DNA of 64,000 nt, taken from Bacillus sp. RO1 (GTDB lineage: Bacteria > Bacillota > Bacilli > Bacillales > Bacillaceae_I). Position numbers and translations under genes: made by a program. Location of the stretch: contig NZ_JAAZWB010000084.1 of assembly GCF_012524115.1 (NCBI RefSeq), positions 62,001-126,000 on the forward strand. The letters run 5' to 3'. Below, one piece after another: positions 59,594-64,000 of the stretch; within the stretch, counting starts at the first letter, position 1; each line of letters starts with the position of its first letter. A model generated the notes under the pieces. That model saw only the letters and a program-made list of their open reading frames with translations. It made no database searches and had not been told where the DNA came from.

Positions 59594-59647
59594 TGATATA
59601 ATAAAAAAAACGCCCAATCCCTTATATACCAAGGGATTGAACGTTTT
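59594..59647 (+). promoter_or_regulatory. Extended -10 promoter and leader hairpin of the recombinase gene
   Basis: TGATATAAT (TG at 59594-59595, TATAAT at 59597-59602). Directly after it, AAAACG, CAATCCCTT (59615-59623), AAGGGATTG (59631-59639) and CGTTTT form a two-part stem. It lies about 80 bases before the TTG start. Confidence 0.5.
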
Positions 59648-59729
59648 CTAGGCGCAATTTTATAAGCGTTAAATTGTATTTCACGCACACATTTCGACAA
59701 AATACGACATACTAAGAGGTGTTAATAAT

Positions 59730-60809
59730 TTGGCTAAGCGAGAACGACTTACTAGGCAACAACGCCTCCATAAAGAAAAATTAGATGAAAAACTAAAGAA
59801 CCTCCCTCCTTATATTGAAGAATACAAGGATGATATGTTTTCCGGGAATGTTTCACCTTCCACCCTTTTGGGATACTTTCATGATTTTGAAAAGTTTTTT
59901 AATTGGTTAATTGTTGAAGGCATTGCTAAAGTTGAGAACATCAAAGAAATTCCGCTCACTACACTTGAGAATTTAAAGTTGCAGGAAGCAAACTCATTCT
60001 TTTCTTTCCTTGCATTCGAGCAAGAACTACAAGACGAAACCATTAATCGTAAGAAAAGTTCATTAAAATCGTTATTTAAGTTTCTTACTGAACGTACTGA
60101 AGATGAAGCTGGAGAATGTTACTTTTATCGAAACGTAATGGCTAAGGTGAAAATGAAAAAGAATACTGAAACCCTAGATGTTCGAGCTGAAAGAATAAGT
60201 GAAAAGATACTACACGGTCCAGAGATTCAAGATTTCATTAACTTTGTAGCATATGATTATCCAAAAGCTATAGAGGGACAAAAGATTAAAATGGGGTATT
60301 ATAAACGCGACGTTGAGAGAGATCTCGCTATTATCTCCCTTCTCTTAGCTTCTGGAATACGTGTTGGTGAATTAGCCAACCTCTCCCTCTCTTCTGTAAA
60401 TATGAAAAAGAGGAAACTTTACGTATTAAGAAAAGGTAATAAGGAATCATCGGTTTTCTTTAGGAAGTTTGCTCTTCCCTTTTTAGAGGAGTATAAACGT
60501 ATCAGAGGCTCTAGATATAAAGCTAGAGATACTGATAGATACTTTTTCCTTACAAACTATAAAAAGGCCGCACAGCCGCTTTCAGTACGCTCTATCCAGC
60601 AAATAATTATGAAATATACTGAAGCTTATAGGGATGAAAAACTCTCTCCACATAAATTCAGACATACCTTTGCTACTGAATATGCAAAAAGAAATTCAGT
60701 ATATGATCTCATGAGACAACTTGGCCATACATCAGCGGAAACTTCTTCTTTATACGTAAATACAACGGAAGAACAAGCACAGCAAGCTATTGATGCACTG
60801 GACGATTGA
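59730..60809 (+). CDS. XerS-like tyrosine recombinase
   Basis: 359 residues, the size of XerS. The N-terminal SAM-like core-binding domain spans to about 125. The catalytic domain has Arg in LLASGIRVGELANLS, Lys in YVLRKGNKES, HxxR in SPHKFRHTFATEYA, His in QLGHTSAETSSLY and the nucleophile Tyr in that segment. It recombines at a dif-like site and may resolve plasmid dimers or integrate the element; no site was identified. The start is TTG eight bases after GAGGTG. Confidence 0.9.
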   Translation: MAKRERLTRQQRLHKEKLDEKLKNLPPYIEEYKDDMFSGNVSPSTLLGYFHDFEKFFNWLIVEGIAKVENIKEIPLTTLENLKLQEANSFFSFLAFEQELQDETINRKKSSLKSLFKFLTERTEDEAGECYFYRNVMAKVKMKKNTETLDVRAERISEKILHGPEIQDFINFVAYDYPKAIEGQKIKMGYYKRDVERDLAIISLLLASGIRVGELANLSLSSVNMKKRKLYVLRKGNKESSVFFRKFALPFLEEYKRIRGSRYKARDTDRYFFLTNYKKAAQPLSVRSIQQIIMKYTEAYRDEKLSPHKFRHTFATEYAKRNSVYDLMRQLGHTSAETSSLYVNTTEEQAQQAIDALDD

Positions 60810-60894
60810 TAGATAAAAAGTTAAGACCTTAGACTTTAACTAGGCTGCATCTAATAAGTAATCATATTAAATTTATAATAAAGGAGCACACCCT

Positions 60895-61437
60895 ATGAGT
60901 TTAAATGAAGTGTTAGAAAATACCCCCTCATATTCTTTCTTTGAGTCGTTTCAGTTATTTGATCTAGTTGATTACATTGGTCTATTTTCACTATCTTTAA
61001 TATTGGCAGTTGTTTTTCTATTCTTATTATATGAGGGAGGCAGAATAAAACCTTTAAAAGAAATGTTCTATAAGGATTTTTTAACTACTCTAATAGTTAT
61101 AAGTGTTATTGTTTTCTCAACAGGATTTTATCTAATCGCTTCATATCGTATAGAAAGCACATGGAATAAAGAATATGTAGAGCCTTACATATCTTCATTG
61201 TCAATTGCGGAAGTTGAGCCAAATTTATTACAGCTAGATAAAGAAAGAGTTTCTTTTGTAGTAAATGGAAAACTAGTGGAGCAACGTATACTTAATATGA
61301 AGTTTGATTTACAGCCTGATGAAAATCCAGTTGTAAGATATAAAGAAGTTCCAGAAGAATTAACAGTTGAGACATCATTAGTAAATGAAATTGAAGAAGT
61401 AACTGTACATTTGCCAATAAATTATGACTTAAATTGA
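60895..61437 (+). CDS. Two-helix membrane protein of unknown function
   Basis: 180 residues. Transmembrane helices at about 24-46 and 63-85 are followed by an extracytoplasmic or cytosolic beta-rich tail of about 90 residues. No family is recognised. AAGGAG precedes the ATG. It begins a run of small membrane protein genes leading to radC and is followed closely by the next gene. Confidence 0.6.
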   Translation: MSLNEVLENTPSYSFFESFQLFDLVDYIGLFSLSLILAVVFLFLLYEGGRIKPLKEMFYKDFLTTLIVISVIVFSTGFYLIASYRIESTWNKEYVEPYISSLSIAEVEPNLLQLDKERVSFVVNGKLVEQRILNMKFDLQPDENPVVRYKEVPEELTVETSLVNEIEEVTVHLPINYDLN

Positions 61438-61450
61438 AGGGATGGTAACT

Positions 61451-61741
61451 ATGTTAAGCTCATTATTTGAATATCTAATTAGTCTAGATGTTCTTCCTTT
61501 TTATTTTGTTTTAGTAGCTGTCTTAGTATCTCCCATTTTGATCAAATATAAAATTGGAGAAGCTAGGGAGGATCAGATTAAGAAGCTTTTTGAAGTATAT
61601 GGAAAACATAATGTTAAGGAAATAGAACTGATAGACCGCTCTCCGAAAGAATCTACCAAATTTAAGGTTAAAACTCTTACCAATACTGAGATAATTACAA
61701 TGGTCCCAGGTTATAAAATTGAAAATAGACAAATATTTTAA
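61451..61741 (+). CDS. Small membrane-anchored protein (96 aa)
   Basis: One hydrophobic segment (about 8-30) and a soluble C-terminal domain of about 60 residues with mixed charge. I use the second ATG (61451), after GAAGGGATGG; the first ATG overlaps the ribosome site. It is 13 bases after the preceding gene, so cotranscribed. Function unknown. Confidence 0.55.
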   Translation: MLSSLFEYLISLDVLPFYFVLVAVLVSPILIKYKIGEAREDQIKKLFEVYGKHNVKEIELIDRSPKESTKFKVKTLTNTEIITMVPGYKIENRQIF

Positions 61742-62087
61742 TGCAGGTTTAATTTATGATTAATCTATCTATGAAACTCTATAGGGATAGTAGCATTATT
61801 CTTTACTATCGGACTTACTATAAAATTTCTTCATGATGTTTTATTTAGTTAGAACAATAGAAGTTATATAGACCCCTAACAATCAGCTACGTGGATTAAA
61901 AAACATGTTAACTTACATTATTATGAACCTCACTATTTTTACATCTTTGTCTTTATTTCCATACTTTTAGTGAACCTTCTAAGCTTTTCATCCAGTAAAA
62001 AACATTCCAGACTTTGATAAATGAAGAAAAGTACTAATTTTTCGAAAACAAAGGTTTAAGAAATCCCCGGTATGAAAGAGGTGTCTC
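61742..62087. other. Intergenic stretch with no recognisable feature
   Basis: AT-rich, without a ribosome site plus open frame until 62074. A promoter for the small membrane genes could lie here, but none stands out. Confidence 0.35.
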
Positions 62088-62180
62088 ATGAAAATAATAT
62101 TGGTTTTAGGACTGTTTATAGTTTGGGGTATTTTTGCTTTTTATCATGCATATAAAATAGATTCTATGAGAAATGATTGA
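62088..62180 (+). CDS. Very small membrane protein (30 aa)
   Basis: A short frame with a strong AAAGAGGTG six bases before the ATG. It encodes one transmembrane helix (about residues 3-20) followed by HAYKIDSMRND. Its stop overlaps a further tiny frame at 62180. Plausible as a plasmid small membrane protein; function unknown. Confidence 0.45.
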   Translation: MKIILVLGLFIVWGIFAFYHAYKIDSMRND

Positions 62181-62251
62181 TGGAAGTACTAGATCATTCT
62201 ATTGGGTTAATAGCGTTTATCATCGTAACTATACTAGAACGGAGTGATTAA
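62180..62251 (+). CDS. Possible 23-aa membrane peptide
   Basis: Starts in the TGATG overlap with the 30-aa frame and ends one base before the next start. It has a hydrophobic core (IGLIAFIIVTIL). No own ribosome site, so it would depend on coupling. Weakly supported. Confidence 0.25.
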   Translation: MEVLDHSIGLIAFIIVTILERSD

Positions 62252-62590
62252 TTGATTTATTTTATTATTGGAACGTTGGTATTAACTTTATCCTTACTAT
62301 TCTGGATTAACAATATTGTAGGAGTAGCTGCTCTAATATTATTAATAGTTGGCTTTACATTAGCTTCACTTGAAAGCCTAAATGATAAGTTACAGTACAT
62401 TGCTCTTGGGGTAATACTTATTTCTAGTGGTTTATTTTTAGGTTTAACTTCTGCCCCTGTACCGATTTTATCTGAATTTATTCATCCTATAATTCTTAAG
62501 TTATATGGAAGTCTCCTATTTTTGTTAGGCCTTATTCTCATAGGTATCATTTCATACCAGGCTAAATATGACTCTGTAGAGAAAAATTGA
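62252..62590 (+). CDS. Four-helix hydrophobic membrane protein (112 aa)
   Basis: Almost entirely hydrophobic, with four predicted helices. The start is TTG after CGGAGTG, whose site lies in the preceding tiny frame. No family recognised. Its final codons overlap the ribosome site region of the next gene, so the run from 62088 to 62937 looks like one operon. Confidence 0.55.
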   Translation: MIYFIIGTLVLTLSLLFWINNIVGVAALILLIVGFTLASLESLNDKLQYIALGVILISSGLFLGLTSAPVPILSEFIHPIILKLYGSLLFLLGLILIGIISYQAKYDSVEKN

Positions 62591-62604
62591 AGGTAGGTGG
62601 AATA

Positions 62605-62937
62605 ATGGAACATGTAAACATAGATTATATGAAAATAGCTGTAATGAACCGTATTAAAGAAAAGCATAATTTTTCGAATGGTTATACCTTTAGAACTGGC
62701 AAAGAAAATTCTTTAGAATATGTCATAAATCTAACAGAAAATATGTCAACTAAAGGCTTTAATTGGCTAGTGAGTATACCGCAATATAATACTTGCTTTC
62801 TCCTCCCTGCTTCTACAATTACAGCAAGAAATATTGAAGAACAGCTTCAAAACGTGAGTAATGAGGATCAAAATTGGAACAGAGATCTTGCTGAGTGTAT
62901 CTATAAGACAATCGAGCAAATCCTTAAAGATGCCTAA
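62605..62937 (+). CDS. Soluble hypothetical protein (110 aa)
   Basis: A cytosolic mixed-charge protein. I place the start at ATG 62605, after GGTAGGTGG; a TTG six codons earlier overlaps the preceding stop. No family recognised. It is the last gene before the radC leader. Confidence 0.55.
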   Translation: MEHVNIDYMKIAVMNRIKEKHNFSNGYTFRTGKENSLEYVINLTENMSTKGFNWLVSIPQYNTCFLLPASTITARNIEEQLQNVSNEDQNWNRDLAECIYKTIEQILKDA

Positions 62938-63057
62938 ACAAAAAATATAAAACATATGGTTCGGATTACACTTATAGGGTATAATCAAATTAATAATTTT
63001 TTTACTTTTTCTTATTTTTGCAATCATTTATGATTTGCAGTTGAACACTAAACCATA

Positions 63058-63131
63058 AGCGTTCTTTGGAACGATTTCTAATCAAAGAGTTTTCTCTTTG
63101 TCTAAGAATCGTCTCTAAAGAGCGCTTTTTT
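63058..63131 (+). promoter_or_regulatory. Nested leader hairpin with U-tract upstream of radC (element L3)
   Basis: AGCGTTCTTT (63058-63067) pairs over ten bases with AAAGAGCGCT (63117-63126). Inside, ACGATTTCT pairs with AGAATCGT and CAAAGAG with CTCTTTG around TTTT. The 3' arm runs into TTTTTTGTG. It is the third copy of the L1/L2 architecture. A TATAAT lies at 62980-62985, upstream. Confidence 0.65.
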
Positions 63132-63169
63132 GTGTTCAAAAACAAAAAACCTTTAGGAGAGTGTGTATT

Positions 63170-63814
63170 ATGAAAAATCATTTTACTGTAGCAAAAGAAG
63201 AAATGGCCTTTTACGGAGAAGATTGTACAAGTTTGCAGAATATGTTAGCTATACTAATTGGACCAAAGGCAGATGCTTCTGTAACAGGGCAATTAGCAAG
63301 CTTAGGAGTTAATGGATTAGGTCTATTATCAAAAGGCGATTTACTGGAGTATCCATCCATTGGTGAGTTAGGAGCTAGTAGAATTTTAGCGGCATTTGGT
63401 CTTGCTAACTACATTAGAAAATATCAAAAAGAAGAGCGTTTCACTATTCGTTCTCCTGAAGATGCGGCAAAATATTTTTCGGATATGGAGTATCTTAATC
63501 AAGAATTTTTTGATATAATCTATCTAAATTCAAAGAACCAAGTTATTTCTAGAAAAAATATCTTTAAGGGTACATTAAACGCCAGTATAGTCCATCCAAG
63601 GGATGTCCTACGCGAAGCTGTAAGAGTTAACGCAGCTAGTTTTATCGCGGCTCATAACCACCCTAGCAACGACCCTAGCCCTTCAAGAGAAGACATTGAC
63701 ACAACAAAAAGGCTTGTTGAAGCTGGAAAGTTAGTTGGTATAGATATTTTAGACCACCTTGTGATTGGTGGATCCGGTAGATTTGTTAGCCTTAAAGAAA
63801 AAGGTTATATCTAA
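63170..63814 (+). CDS. radC: RadC-family JAB-domain protein
   Basis: 214 residues. A helix-hairpin-helix-like N-terminal part (GELGASRILAAFGLA) precedes the JAMM/MPN metal site HNHPSNDPSPSREDID (His-x-His, Ser, Asp), all intact. RadC proteins are common on plasmids, phages and islands. The metalloenzyme activity is not settled, though links to replication restart and anti-restriction islands are seen. I use ATG 63170, after AGGAGAG. The leader hairpin above lies 39 bases upstream. Confidence 0.9.
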   Translation: MKNHFTVAKEEMAFYGEDCTSLQNMLAILIGPKADASVTGQLASLGVNGLGLLSKGDLLEYPSIGELGASRILAAFGLANYIRKYQKEERFTIRSPEDAAKYFSDMEYLNQEFFDIIYLNSKNQVISRKNIFKGTLNASIVHPRDVLREAVRVNAASFIAAHNHPSNDPSPSREDIDTTKRLVEAGKLVGIDILDHLVIGGSGRFVSLKEKGYI

Positions 63815-63843
63815 TAATTAGAGAGTGACTATATATATTATTT

Positions 63844-63880
63844 AAAAAGGAATGTTTCTCTAGAGAAACACTCCTTTTTT
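63844..63880. terminator. Terminator of radC
   Basis: AAAAAGGAATGTTTCTC pairs with GAGAAACACTCCTTTTT, one mismatch, then T-run. Confidence 0.88.
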
Positions 63881-63944
63881 ATGTTTTTTTGCTATATTTT
63901 TTATAAGAAAATTAGACTTCTACTAAGTTACCTTATGAAATAAG

Positions 63945-63972
63945 TTTACAGTTATATGGATTGTGATATAAT
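63945..63972 (+). promoter_or_regulatory. Promoter reading off the right edge
   Basis: TTTACA (63945-63950), 16-base spacer, TATAAT (63967-63972) with TG upstream. It drives a gene beyond the window. Confidence 0.6.
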
Positions 63973-64000
63973 TTACATTAGAAGCATATAATAAAAAAGG

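Noticed and set aside
59500-59729. dif/XerS target or attachment site
   Set aside because: Repeats such as AGCGTTAA and hairpins exist, but nothing matches a two-arm Xer site with a defined spacer.
1-64000. Replication initiator, origin iterons, conjugative relaxase or toxin-antitoxin genes
   Set aside because: None was recognised in the window; plasmid status is inferred from backbone-type genes only.

Overview
The window reads as part of a low-GC Firmicutes plasmid or comparable mobile replicon, most likely from the Bacillaceae. Strong AGGAGG-type ribosome sites are common, as are TTG and GTG starts. Family content also points there: a PlcR-type regulator, YwmB, SpoIIP, CotF-like protein, BdbC/BdbD, YdhK and DUF4871. 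No rRNA, tRNA, CRISPR array or recognisable rep gene was seen.

Layout. (1) 0-9 kb is backbone, mostly on the minus strand: ssDNA-binding protein, a DUF6094-type N6 methyltransferase, an LPD1 metallopeptidase-like polyvalent protein, a C5 methyltransferase and a helicase/ATPase cut by the left edge. A divergent PlcR-like regulator and a 49-codon signal-peptide gene, which looks like its PapR-type pheromone precursor, sit among them. (2) 9-16.5 kb is an accessory stretch: an ECF sigma factor with a DUF4871 membrane partner, a lone DUF4871 paralogue, GNAT and MBL-fold enzymes, a broken DinB gene, an IS110 remnant and the 3' part of a group II intron. (3) 16.7-58.7 kb is a large metal and copper homeostasis island. 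It holds a Zur-boxed zinc-binding lipoprotein, a DsbD-like membrane protein, a cupredoxin membrane protein, a Csp-type copper protein, a two-component system, multicopper oxidases, a second lgt, an ACR3-like transporter, two cadC-cadA pairs, copC-copD-bdbD-bdbC, SCO1, and a CzrA-type set (czcO, czrA, czcD, ZIP proteins, a Tat-exported oxidase with its own tatA). It also has cadD, ccdA and resA. Cell-envelope and sporulation-type genes and several decayed copies are interspersed, including a Tn3 remnant beside cadCA. (4) 59.4-64 kb returns to backbone: a XerS-like tyrosine recombinase, a run of small membrane proteins and a RadC-family protein.

How it fits together. The metal genes form several separately controlled modules whose operators can be read directly. 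Two dyads of the cad-operator type flank the first cadC and the copCD-bdbDC promoter. Two more lie upstream of the second cadC. A nearly identical 20-bp palindrome precedes czcD and is embedded in the promoter upstream of the Tat-oxidase operon. The backbone operons share another device: nested hairpins ending in GCTTTTTTG in the leaders of the helicase, a 116-aa protein gene and radC. The most novel-looking item is the divergent PlcR-like regulator and peptide pair, because the last seven residues of the peptide align with the PapR heptapeptide.
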